Source: Chloroflexota bacterium (GTDB taxonomy: Bacteria; Chloroflexota; Anaerolineae; UBA7937; JACPPX01). From it: 21,321 bases of DNA. The position numbers and the translations under genes are program-made. The DNA is taken from the NCBI GenBank assembly GCA_016190785.1, contig JACPPX010000057.1:1-21321 (forward strand), read 5' to 3'. Below, in pieces: positions 1 to 6,117 of this stretch. Within the stretch, counting starts at the first letter, position 1; every line of letters begins with the position of its first letter. A model generated the notes under the pieces. That model made no database searches. It was not told the origin of the DNA and was given only the letters and a program-made list of their open reading frames with translations.

Positions 1-614
1 ATAAAGTTCTGGTAACTGGAACCCATCTTGCGGTTATCAAGGCCCGGCAAACGAGGTATGGCACTTAGATATGGTTTTGGTTCCGGGAATATGGGTTTGA
101 AGGTGGTGTTAAATTTGCGAGCAATCTCTCGGCTGAGTTCCAGATGGGGCACCTGATCCTCGCCCACGGGTACGGTGTCCGCTTTGTAGACCAAAATATC
201 CGCGGCCTGGAGGACGGGATAGGCTAGAAGCCCCATCGAAGCCCGGTCCCCAAGATGCAATTCCTGGACCTGTTCTTTGAAAGTAGGGTTGCGGCGCAGC
301 CGGCTGACTGTCACCAAATTGCCCAAAAGAAGGGCCAGTTCGGCGTGCTCTTTAACCAGAGACTGCTGGACAAAGACACTCCGCTCCGGATCCAACCCGG
401 CCGCCAGCCAGTCGAAGAGCATCTCTTGGATGTTGTTTCCTATCTGGGCAGTATGCTCCACATCCGTGGTCAGGACGTGCCAATCGGCAATCAGAAAATA
501 GCACTCGTAATCATCTTGGAGCTGAGCCCAGGTCTCAAGAGTCCCTACCAGATGCCCTAGATGGCGGGGCCCGGTGGGACGGTGTCCGGTTAGGATCCTG
601 CCTTTCTTCTCCAT
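1..614 (-). CDS. trpS: Tryptophan--tRNA ligase, 3' part cut off by the window edge
   Basis: This class I aminoacyl-tRNA synthetase charges tRNA-Trp with tryptophan in the cytoplasm. About 204 N-terminal residues are visible. Translation from the ATG at 614 opens with MEKKGRILTGHRPTGPRHLG followed by H, which holds the HIGH-type signature (HLGH, residues 18-21) in the RPTGxxHLGH form typical of TrpS. Further in are ADWHVLTTD, LADxA-like helices, YPVLQAADILVYKAD and VGEDQVPHLELSREIA, all TrpS hallmarks. The frame stays open to base 1, where the KMSKS loop region reads LDNRKMGSSYQN. The usual KMSKS is therefore KMGSS, without the second lysine. A strong Shine-Dalgarno (GGGGAGG, 4 bases before the ATG) fixes the start. 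The gene sits just behind a T-box leader, so its expression should follow uncharged tRNA-Trp. The family is certain; the C-terminal part is not in the window. Confidence 0.95.
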   Translation of the reverse strand, partial: MEKKGRILTGHRPTGPRHLGHLVGTLETWAQLQDDYECYFLIADWHVLTTDVEHTAQIGNNIQEMLFDWLAAGLDPERSVFVQQSLVKEHAELALLLGNLVTVSRLRRNPTFKEQVQELHLGDRASMGLLAYPVLQAADILVYKADTVPVGEDQVPHLELSREIARKFNTTFKPIFPEPKPYLSAIPRLPGLDNRKMGSSYQNF

Positions 615-632
615 ATTACCTCCCCTATAAAA

Positions 633-654
633 TAAAAAATCCCTTTTTTAGGGA
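633..654 (-). terminator. Attenuator hairpin of the trpS T-box
   Basis: On the minus strand a TCCCT/AGGGA stem closes an A-rich loop and is followed by six T residues and more AT. It lies between the T-box sequence and the trpS ribosome binding site. That is where the Rho-independent terminator of a transcriptional T-box belongs; it would form when tRNA-Trp is charged. The stem is only 5 bp, so it may be extended by upstream GC-rich bases. Confidence 0.75.
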
Positions 655-916
655 CGGGTCCCGACCAAAATCGGGATCGCGGTACCACCCTAATTTCTCC
701 TGATCCCCAAGAGTAGAATCGGGGGACACTCCGGGCACAGCCGACCAGATAACGGTAGCCGCTCCGGCAGAACCTACTCTCCTGCTTTTCAGCCCTGCGA
801 CTCGGGGGCCCATTCGGCGCGGATGGGGCACCGGGCTTACACCATACCCCGGCTCTCTGTAAGCCGAAACCGACGCTTACTATTCCCCTTCGTAGTCTTT
901 TGAGATATTGATTTCT
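633..916 (-). promoter_or_regulatory. Tryptophan T-box leader (tRNA-sensing riboswitch) of trpS
   Basis: The leader carries a near-consensus T-box, AGGGTGG-T-ACCGCG, with its core at 678-689. Upstream is a recognisable Stem I: AGTAAGCG, the apical AGAGAGCCGGGG, and GGTGTAAGCCCGG. On the 3' side of Stem I lies a specifier loop reading GAA-TGG-G, with TGG, the tryptophan codon, at 810-812. This matches the trpS gene downstream. Uncharged tRNA-Trp should pair its CCA anticodon with UGG and its NCCA end with the T-box bulge, stabilising the antiterminator and letting transcription into trpS. The bulge base that pairs with the tRNA discriminator is T (position 684), not the C expected for a G73 tRNA. 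The whole stretch between the upstream gene and trpS is explained by this leader and its promoter. The 5' end is estimated from the -10 box. Confidence 0.93.
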
Positions 917-922
917 GGCAAA

Positions 923-951
923 ATGTTAGCAACAGCCGGGGTATTTGTCAA
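923..951 (-). promoter_or_regulatory. Sigma-70-type promoter of the T-box/trpS unit
   Basis: A perfect -35 TTGACA (946-951) and a -10 TAACAT (923-928, 4 of 6 matches) are separated by exactly 17 bases on the minus strand. Transcription would begin near 916, just 5' of Stem I of the T-box. The promoter lies immediately after the stop codon of the upstream membrane-protein gene. Confidence 0.8.
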
Positions 952-954
952 GCA

Positions 955-1695
955 CTAGGCTAGTTTCTGTGCCGGTTGGGGCTTACCTTCTGCCGCTTTT
1001 TCCTCCTGCTGCGTGGCCCATAGGAAACCGCTGAACATGAGAATGGCTCCAATCAATTCGCTGGCGTAGAGATATGCCGGCTGGCCCAGCCGGGCTAGAG
1101 TCCCTCCCCATGCTGGGGAAAGGGCCCCTACGGCGATGAGGATGTTGCCGATCACCCGGTTCTGCAAAATGCGCTTCCGCCAGAAAATCCAAGCAGAGTA
1201 AATCGCCCCACCTACTAAAGCCACCGTTCCGTAGATATTAGTGATGGGGGTTATCAAACGGGGCAACGGAGTCTGCCCTCCACTGAGAGTGGGTCCCACA
1301 ATAACCTGACCGCTCAATTGCCCGGCCGCGGCCTGAGTAGGATCAAGTTCGGCCTGTTGGATAAGGAATAGTCCGGCGAGAGAAATAAGGAGCAATAACC
1401 CCATAAGCAGGTGGGCGGCCCAGCGCCGGGCAAGAAGATAGACCGTCCCCTGCCCCAGCCAGGCAGCGGTCATCATTGCCCCTGAAAAATACCAGATGCG
1501 GAAGACGGTGGGGTTCCATCCCAAAAGGCCGTTGAGGGCCTCCATCGTTGTCCCCAGAGCGTAGAAGATAAGCCCCACCCCCCAGATCAAAGAGTAGGGC
1601 CGACGCCCAACGGAATAGCGGCGGAGGACAGCAAAGGCAAAGAAATAACTGACCGCCGCAGATACAAAGGGCAGATAAGCATTCAGCAACTCCAT
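955..1695 (-). CDS. Seven-helix membrane protein of unknown function
   Basis: I do not recognise the family. The 246-residue protein has about seven hydrophobic segments (roughly residues 6-24, 33-53, 65-86, 92-112, 153-172, 180-200 and 210-229). A polar loop rich in Gln, Gly and Pro lies between helices 4 and 5, and the C-terminal tail is charged (EEKAAEGKPQPAQKLA). Arg/Lys clusters fall between helices 1 and 2 and between 5 and 6. The longest reading frame starts at a TTG at 1713. However, AAGGAG lies 6 bases before the ATG at 1695, and that Shine-Dalgarno would be inside the longer version, so I prefer 1695. It ends the run that starts with the HTH regulator at 2812 and follows two tiny membrane-protein genes. 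An 80-base gap separates it from the nearer one, and I see no clear promoter there. It could be a sensor or a transporter-like protein; the sequence does not decide. Confidence 0.8.
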   Translation of the reverse strand: MELLNAYLPFVSAAVSYFFAFAVLRRYSVGRRPYSLIWGVGLIFYALGTTMEALNGLLGWNPTVFRIWYFSGAMMTAAWLGQGTVYLLARRWAAHLLMGLLLLISLAGLFLIQQAELDPTQAAAGQLSGQVIVGPTLSGGQTPLPRLITPITNIYGTVALVGGAIYSAWIFWRKRILQNRVIGNILIAVGALSPAWGGTLARLGQPAYLYASELIGAILMFSGFLWATQQEEKAAEGKPQPAQKLA

Positions 1696-1775
1696 TCTTC
1701 TCTCCTTTCTCAACTTTGGAAGTCAGTTGTGCTTAATCCGCCAAGATGGATGGAAATAGGACAATATGGCATTGC

Positions 1776-1928
1776 TTAGAATATAACCTGTCCAGAGAGG
1801 GCAAGGAACACGGTGAATACCAATAAAAGAAGGGACACAGCCAAGAGCACTAGCACCCCTGGGATCAGGTAATCTACGGCCCAGTTTCCCGAGCGGCGGG
1901 GAAGCAACCTTTGCTTGGGATGTTTCAT
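1776..1928 (-). CDS. Small single-pass membrane protein (50 aa), hypothetical
   Basis: The frame begins MKHPKQRLLPRRSGNWAVDY and continues into one strong transmembrane helix of about 25 hydrophobic residues (LIPGVLVLLAVSLLLLVF and on), ending SGQVIF before TAA. The N-terminus is strongly basic (K, R), so it should sit in the cytoplasm. The start lies 3 bases after the stop of the preceding small gene, which suggests translational coupling; no good Shine-Dalgarno is visible. The very regular topology (basic head, clean helix, short tail) and the tight spacing are the case for a real gene. I know of no named family. Confidence 0.6.
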   Translation of the reverse strand: MKHPKQRLLPRRSGNWAVDYLIPGVLVLLAVSLLLLVFTVFLALSGQVIF

Positions 1929-1931
1929 TTG

Positions 1932-2144
1932 CTACTCGGCATTCTCCTTGCTACGGGACAGCAACCGGCGGATTAGGCCTCGGCCTCCGAGAAGCGCTCC
2001 GGGGATAACTAGAGCCAAATGGGCAGTAAGGTAGGGAAGCACCGCAATCTCCTCCACACTCTGAGCCTCGGCATAAACATACACCGGCCAGACCAAGACC
2101 CCCAGCAAAATTAAGATGCTACCCAGAGTCGTTCCTATTGGCAT
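1932..2144 (-). CDS. Small two-helix membrane protein (70 aa), hypothetical
   Basis: From the ATG at 2144 the protein begins MPIGTTLGSILILLGVLVWP. It has one hydrophobic helix, a short acidic linker (AEAQSVEEIA), a second hydrophobic segment (YLTAHLALVIPGALLG) and a basic tail (RGLIRRLLSRSKENAE). AGAGGA lies 9 bases before this ATG. The longer version, starting at a GTG at 2165, has no ribosome binding site. It sits 29 bases after the HTH regulator gene and 3 bases before the 50-aa gene, so the three are likely co-transcribed. The function is unknown; it could be a small transporter subunit or a partner of the seven-helix protein downstream. Confidence 0.65.
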   Translation of the reverse strand: MPIGTTLGSILILLGVLVWPVYVYAEAQSVEEIAVLPYLTAHLALVIPGALLGGRGLIRRLLSRSKENAE

Positions 2145-2173
2145 AGTGAAGTTTCCTCTAGCCACTGACTAAT

Positions 2174-2812
2174 TCAGGCCGCTGCTTTCTCATAAGCATC
2201 GATCATCGCCAAAAGGAGTTCGTTCATAAAACGGTTGATCTCCAAATAGGCACGATGCCCTCGCTCCCACCCCCCTTCTTCAAAAGTCTGTAGGGCGCTC
2301 TCCACTAAGAAGTCACGGAAAAAGAGAAAGGCCTGGGCGGTCTCGCGGGAGGTGAGGCCGCGGTGGGCGGCATCCTTTCCATATTCCCGCACCACGCTCC
2401 GGGCTTCATCCAAGGCCTTCTCCCTTTCCCCTCCACCATTGGAGAGATATTGCATAAGAAGTCCGAGAAGCCTCCTTCCAGACTCGCGTCTCCTCTCTTT
2501 CTCTGCTGAGGAGAAGGACCTATGCCAGGCTTGTTTTTCCAGAGCGGGGGAGGTGAGAAGGGCTCGGGCTTGTTGTAAGGCATTCTCCAGGTACTTTTCC
2601 GGGGCCGGAGAAGGGTGATGGCTGGCCAGAAAGCCCTGGATGTCGCGCAGGGAAAATCGGCGGTGGCCACCGGGGGTGCGCAAAAGCTTTATGGCTCCCT
2701 GATCTGCCCAATGGCGAAGGGTGGCGGGGTGAACACCTAAAATGCGGCTGGCTTCGCTCAGGCTAAGCCAATCTGAGGATAGATCGACTTCCTCGCGATC
2801 CGGGTTTTGCAT
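2174..2812 (-). CDS. MerR-type HTH regulator with RsbRD-like C-terminal domain
   Basis: A likely transcription factor of 212 residues from the ATG at 2812. Residues about 15-62 form a MerR/excisionase-type winged helix (LSLSEASRILGVHPATLRHW, then the turn TPGGHRRFSLRDIQGFL). After a linker, residues about 110-210 are all-helical. They resemble the RsbRD N-terminal/globin-like sensor domain (AFLFFRDFLVESALQ, INRFMNELLLAMIDAYEK), a pairing I associate with Chloroflexota regulators. The longest reading frame would start at a TTG at 2854, but that TTG is the first base of a TTGACA -35 box. Its -10 box ends 13 bases before the ATG at 2812, so the mRNA probably starts only about 6-7 bases upstream, with no Shine-Dalgarno. 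The likely targets are the small membrane genes next to it or its own promoter. The ligand sensed is unknown. Confidence 0.85.
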   Translation of the reverse strand: MQNPDREEVDLSSDWLSLSEASRILGVHPATLRHWADQGAIKLLRTPGGHRRFSLRDIQGFLASHHPSPAPEKYLENALQQARALLTSPALEKQAWHRSFSSAEKERRRESGRRLLGLLMQYLSNGGGEREKALDEARSVVREYGKDAAHRGLTSRETAQAFLFFRDFLVESALQTFEEGGWERGHRAYLEINRFMNELLLAMIDAYEKAAA

Positions 2813-2825
2813 TAGAATTGCAAAC

Positions 2826-2854
2826 ATTTTAGCAGGTTTATGGGGCTTTGTCAA
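2826..2854 (-). promoter_or_regulatory. Strong sigma-70-type promoter of the HTH regulator
   Basis: On the minus strand TTGACA (2849-2854) and TAAAAT (2826-2831, 5 of 6 matches) are separated by exactly 17 bases. The transcription start is expected near 2819, 6-8 bases before the ATG at 2812, which would give a leaderless or nearly leaderless transcript. It lies just beyond the terminator of the gpsA run, as expected for a new unit. Confidence 0.8.
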
Positions 2855-2889
2855 CTTTCTATAGTTTTGTTAGGGAACGGAAGGAAATC

Positions 2890-2916
2890 AAAAATGCGAG
2901 GCATACTGCCCCGCAT
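2890..2916 (-). terminator. Rho-independent terminator after gpsA
   Basis: The minus strand reads ATGCGGGGCA-GTA-TGCCTCGCAT, then a run of five Ts. This is a 10-bp stem with one G-T wobble, a three-base loop and a T tract. It lies 26 bases after the gpsA stop and closes the long kinase-to-gpsA gene run. Confidence 0.88.
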
Positions 2917-2941
2917 GGCATAGACAATACTTTTCCCTCCG

Positions 2942-4006
2942 TTACGAATTGCCCCGTCGAGGATTAAGGATAGCCACCCTCTCCACCCACTCCTCTAGCA
3001 AGCCATCGAGTTCTCGTTTAGGCTCCCTTTGAAAGAGACCAACCACTGCCGCACGTGGATCTTTTTCCTCAAAAAGCACTTGATATATTTCTTCGGTGAT
3101 TGGCATCTCGACATTATATTGCTTTGCCATTTTTCGAGCAGCGGGGGTGGTGAAAACTCCCTCGGCTACCATTTTCATCGAAGATAGGACATCTACTAGT
3201 TTCCGACCTTTGGCCAATTCCTCCCCCACATAGTGGTTGCGGCTATGACGGCTGGAGCAGGTGGCCACCAGATCCCCCAGTCCAGCCAGGCCGGCAAAGG
3301 TCAGGGGGTTGGCTCCGGCAGCGACCCCCAGCCGGGCGATCTCCGCCAAACCTCGAGTCATCAGCCCCGCTTTGGCATTTTCTCCAAATCCCATCTCGTC
3401 CGCAGCCCCGGCCCCCAGAGCGATTATGTTTTTCAGAGCTCCCCCTAATTCCACCCCCACAATATCATCGTGGGCATAGACCCGGAAACGAGGAGTCATC
3501 ACCGCCCTCTGCACCGCCTCTGCCACCGCTGGGTCTCGGCAAGCCACTACGGTAGAGGCCGGGAGTCCGCTTGCTATCTCCCGAGCCAGATTAGGACCGG
3601 AGAGGGCGCAGGCCGGAAATCCCTCGCCCAGGACTTCTTGGATGACCTGGGACATGCGCAGACAGCGTTCTTCCTCCAAACCCTTGGTGGCGGTGACGAT
3701 CACCATCCCGCGGACAAGCGCGGGCTTGATCGTCTCCAGGTTTTGGCGCATGCTGCGGGAGGGGACGGCGAGGATCACGAATTGAGCTTGGCGCATGGCC
3801 TCCTCCAGCGAGGAAGCAACCACCAGGTTTTCGGGGAAGATGAGGCCGGGGATAAATCTCTGGTTTTCGCGGCGGAGGTTCAGTTCCTGGGCTTCTTGCG
3901 GGGTACGGGCCCAGAGGGCCATTCCCAGCCCCTTTTTGGCCAACATTACCGCCAAGGTGGTACCCCAGGTACCGGTGCCGACTACTGTTCCCCGCTCTAA
4001 TTCCAA
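2942..4006 (-). CDS. gpsA: Glycerol-3-phosphate dehydrogenase [NAD(P)+]
   Basis: A cytoplasmic enzyme that reduces dihydroxyacetone phosphate to sn-glycerol 3-phosphate, the backbone for phospholipids. The 354-residue protein has the N-terminal Rossmann motif GTGTWGT (10-16), KGLEEE (108-113, with the conserved Lys108), SGPNLAREI (136-144), the catalytic lysine in LGGALKN (Lys192) and the GENAKAGLMTRGLAEI and GLAGLGDL segments of the C-terminal helical domain. It is slightly longer than the usual ~335 residues because of a C-terminal extension. The start is a TTG with GGAGG 7 bases upstream; no ATG fits the Rossmann strand. The gene begins 3 bases after the plsY stop. The pair supplies the acceptor and then the first acylation of glycerolipid synthesis. 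Confidence 0.95.
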   Translation of the reverse strand: MELERGTVVGTGTWGTTLAVMLAKKGLGMALWARTPQEAQELNLRRENQRFIPGLIFPENLVVASSLEEAMRQAQFVILAVPSRSMRQNLETIKPALVRGMVIVTATKGLEEERCLRMSQVIQEVLGEGFPACALSGPNLAREIASGLPASTVVACRDPAVAEAVQRAVMTPRFRVYAHDDIVGVELGGALKNIIALGAGAADEMGFGENAKAGLMTRGLAEIARLGVAAGANPLTFAGLAGLGDLVATCSSRHSRNHYVGEELAKGRKLVDVLSSMKMVAEGVFTTPAARKMAKQYNVEMPITEEIYQVLFEEKDPRAAVVGLFQREPKRELDGLLEEWVERVAILNPRRGNS

Positions 4007-4009
4007 GTT

Positions 4010-4642
4010 TTATCCTCCCTCCAGCGGCTTGGCTGGTTCTCCAAGCCGCCTTTCTGTCCCCCTCAGCAGCCGCTCGATGTTAGGGCGATGGGCGACAATA
4101 ATGAGCAGACAGGCCCCGATCCCCCAGGCCAAATGTTCCCACGGTTCTTGAAAAAAGAGAGTCAACCCCAGCATGCTCAAGAAGAGGGTGAGGGCCCCGG
4201 TAATCGAGCCAAGCGAAACATAACGGGAAAGAAAGATAACCATAAGCCCCGCTCCCAGGGTAAGGGGAACGAGGATGGGGGAGATACCGAAAAGGGCACC
4301 GATGGTGGGGGTAACCCCGGCCCCTCCCCGTCCTTTGAGGAAAATAGACCAGTTGTGGCCGAAGATCGCTGCCAGACCGCTGAGCACCACCAATGCTTCA
4401 TTGTGGAAGAGAATGCGGACGATCAAAACCGCCAGGTAGCCTTTTAGCAAATCTCCGGCGATGGTGATCACAAACGGCAGGATCCCCACGGAGCGGAGGA
4501 CATTGGTTCCTCCCGTCCTCCCGCTACCAACCTTCAGGACATCTACCCCCCAGATCCTGGCAGTAATGTAACCGACGGGGATGGCCCCTAGGAGATAACC
4601 GATGGTGGCCGACAGGAAAATTTCAAGCAAAATTACAATCAT
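4010..4642 (-). CDS. plsY: Glycerol-3-phosphate acyltransferase PlsY
   Basis: A polytopic membrane enzyme that moves an acyl group from acyl phosphate to glycerol 3-phosphate, giving lysophosphatidic acid. The 210 residues carry the three PlsY signatures in order: GSGRTGGTNVLR (39-50), GHNWSIFLKGRGGAG (95-109) and HRPNIERLLRGTE (185-197), set among hydrophobic helices. Motif 2 departs from the usual GGKG, reading GGAG. The ATG start has CGGAGG 8 bases upstream. It is followed 3 bases later by gpsA, which makes its substrate. The 92-base gap upstream holds no clear promoter but does contain an inverted repeat. A second, divergent PlsY-like gene lies on the other side of that gap. Confidence 0.92.
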   Translation of the reverse strand: MIVILLEIFLSATIGYLLGAIPVGYITARIWGVDVLKVGSGRTGGTNVLRSVGILPFVITIAGDLLKGYLAVLIVRILFHNEALVVLSGLAAIFGHNWSIFLKGRGGAGVTPTIGALFGISPILVPLTLGAGLMVIFLSRYVSLGSITGALTLFLSMLGLTLFFQEPWEHLAWGIGACLLIIVAHRPNIERLLRGTERRLGEPAKPLEGG

Positions 4643-4655
4643 AGATAATCCCTCC

Positions 4656-4669
4656 GTTTAACATTAAAC
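4656..4669 (-). repeat. Perfect inverted repeat just upstream of the plsY ribosome binding site
   Basis: GTTTAA and TTAAAC face each other across two bases, forming a 14-base palindrome-like element 13 bases before the plsY ATG. It is AT-rich in a GC-rich setting and could be an operator or a small hairpin near the Shine-Dalgarno. A site this short could also arise by chance. Confidence 0.35.
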
Positions 4670-4734
4670 TCGTGGCCGTGCTGGCTTAACTTAAAACCCT
4701 CCGCACCAGGGATAGTTACCATCGCCATAGCCGG

Positions 4735-5319
4735 CTAGGAATGGCCACGGCCGATAGCCGCGCGGCGGGGGAGGTCCAGAATCTTCTTGATGCCGATTAG
4801 GGGCAGTAGAGCAATGGTATAGAGAATGAGTTTACTGGGTCTCCCCGCCATCCAGGCCAACAGCGGAAATAAGGCAAAACCAAGGGACATACTGAGATCC
4901 CAATTGCGAAGTAACAGGAGAAGAAAGGCGGAGACGAAGACCACAGTTATGGTTTCTTGGGGGAGGACGAAGAATAGCACGCCGATGCTGGTGGACATCC
5001 CTTGACCTCCCTGGAATCTCAAAAAGGGAGTGAAATCATGGGCCAAGACCGCTACCCCACCGCAAGCGAGCACCAGGTTTTCGGAGAGGCCCAGTTGTCG
5101 GGCGGTGAACACCGCGGCATACCCTTTTAGGATATCCCCCAGGGCCACCAGAATCCCCGGGATCCTTCCTACATTTAAGTATACGTTGCGGGCCCCCACG
5201 TTACCATCCCCGAGCATGCGGATATCCACCCCGGCAGCGGCCCGGGCGACAAGATAGGCCACGGGGATGGAGCCCCACAGGAAGGATATTATCAACCCTA
5301 ACCAATCTTCCCTGCTCAA
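4735..5319 (-). CDS. Divergent PlsY-like membrane acyltransferase paralog
   Basis: This 194-residue polytopic protein belongs to the PlsY family but departs from it at key places. Motif 1 reads GDGNVGARN (37-45), where the conserved GSG serine is Asp. Motif 2 reads AHDFTPFLRFQGGQGMS (93-109), which keeps the GGxG core and the histidine. The C-terminal motif 3 (HRxNIxRL...E) is missing; the end reads GIKKILDLPRRAAIGRGHS. It may use another acceptor or have lost catalysis. The start is a TTG with GGAGAG 6 bases upstream. It begins 3 bases after the ABC permease stop, so it looks translationally tied to that exporter rather than to gpsA. The family is confident; the reaction is not. Confidence 0.8.
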   Translation of the reverse strand: MSREDWLGLIISFLWGSIPVAYLVARAAAGVDIRMLGDGNVGARNVYLNVGRIPGILVALGDILKGYAAVFTARQLGLSENLVLACGGVAVLAHDFTPFLRFQGGQGMSTSIGVLFFVLPQETITVVFVSAFLLLLLRNWDLSMSLGFALFPLLAWMAGRPSKLILYTIALLPLIGIKKILDLPRRAAIGRGHS

Positions 5320-5322
5320 GAT

Positions 5323-6117
5323 TTACTCTCCGGCGAGCCGGGTTAAGGCTCCGTTTACCCGGGCTTGCTCGAAAAGGGAGTTGAAGAAAAAGACCGCCCC
5401 GGCCAGATAAAACACATTGAGGGCCATAGCCCAGGCGAGATGTTCACCGGGCAATCCGCCACCCGCCAGGACTTGGCGCATGCCCTCGAAGATATGGGCA
5501 GTGGGCAGGAACCAGGCCACTGTCTGGAGCGCGGGGGGCAAAGTAGCCAGGGGATAGAAAACCGCCGACAAAGGATGGGCCAGGAGGATGAGGCTCCAGG
5601 CAAAACTTTGGATGCGCATCCCGAAGCGGATGATCAATCCCGTGATCACAATTCCCGCACTCCAGGCAAAGAACATCAGGTTGGCGAAGAAAGGTATCAG
5701 GACCAAGCCCAAACGGAAGATATCGAAGGCCCAGAGAATCCAGGCCAGTAAAGAAACCAAGCCCATGGTCAGCAAAATCTTGATCATCCCTAGAAATATA
5801 GTTCCCGCCAAAAACTCCCAGGGGGATAGTGGGGTAGAGAAGAGATTGATGATGTTTCGGTTCCAAACATCCCGCAAAAGGGCAATGGATATATCCTGCT
5901 GTACCCGCCATACAACATTCCAAAGCAGCAACCCCCCGATTAGGAAAGTTATGATCTGAGGCAGAGTTCCAGACAATCCAGCAAAGTAGGTAGTCATCAA
6001 CCCCCAGATGATGAGATCCATGGTCGGCCAGAAAAAAGTGTCGGTGATGTCCTCAATCGAACGCCGCAGGTGATAGAGGTGTTCCAGGATCACCCCTTTA
6101 ATGCGGGTCGGGTTCAT
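5323..6117 (-). CDS. ABC-2 type exporter permease
   Basis: A 264-residue integral membrane protein with about six hydrophobic helices, forming the membrane half of an ABC-2 exporter with the ATPase encoded just upstream. Family signs are the N-terminal amphipathic stretch before helix 1, the LLWNVVWRVQQDISIALLRDVWNRNI loop region (an ABC-2 coupling-helix-like segment), and the late stretch HPLSAVFYPLATLPPALQTV before helix 5, which matches the PxxxLP-like pattern of ABC2_membrane proteins. The ATG at 6117 has AAAGGG 5 bases upstream and overlaps the ATPase gene by 20 bases. The longer TTG start at 6135 lies upstream of that ribosome binding site. The substrate is unknown; the PlsY-like gene right behind it hints at a lipid. 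Confidence 0.88.
   Translation of the reverse strand: MNPTRIKGVILEHLYHLRRSIEDITDTFFWPTMDLIIWGLMTTYFAGLSGTLPQIITFLIGGLLLWNVVWRVQQDISIALLRDVWNRNIINLFSTPLSPWEFLAGTIFLGMIKILLTMGLVSLLAWILWAFDIFRLGLVLIPFFANLMFFAWSAGIVITGLIIRFGMRIQSFAWSLILLAHPLSAVFYPLATLPPALQTVAWFLPTAHIFEGMRQVLAGGGLPGEHLAWAMALNVFYLAGAVFFFNSLFEQARVNGALTRLAGE

Noticed and set aside
625..831. A 68-codon open frame on the minus strand with a Pro/Arg/Gly-rich product
   Set aside because: It lies entirely within the T-box leader; RNA structure motifs explain the sequence and the product has no protein-like features.
4660..4690. A possible promoter TTAAGC-17-TAATGT in the gap before plsY
   Set aside because: Only 3 of 6 bases match in each box; this is too weak to call, although the gap is long enough for one.
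4728..4737. The 10-base palindrome TAGCCGGCTA at the end of the divergent plsY
   Set aside because: It is too short and overlaps a stop codon; no T tract follows, so it is not a terminator, and chance is sufficient.
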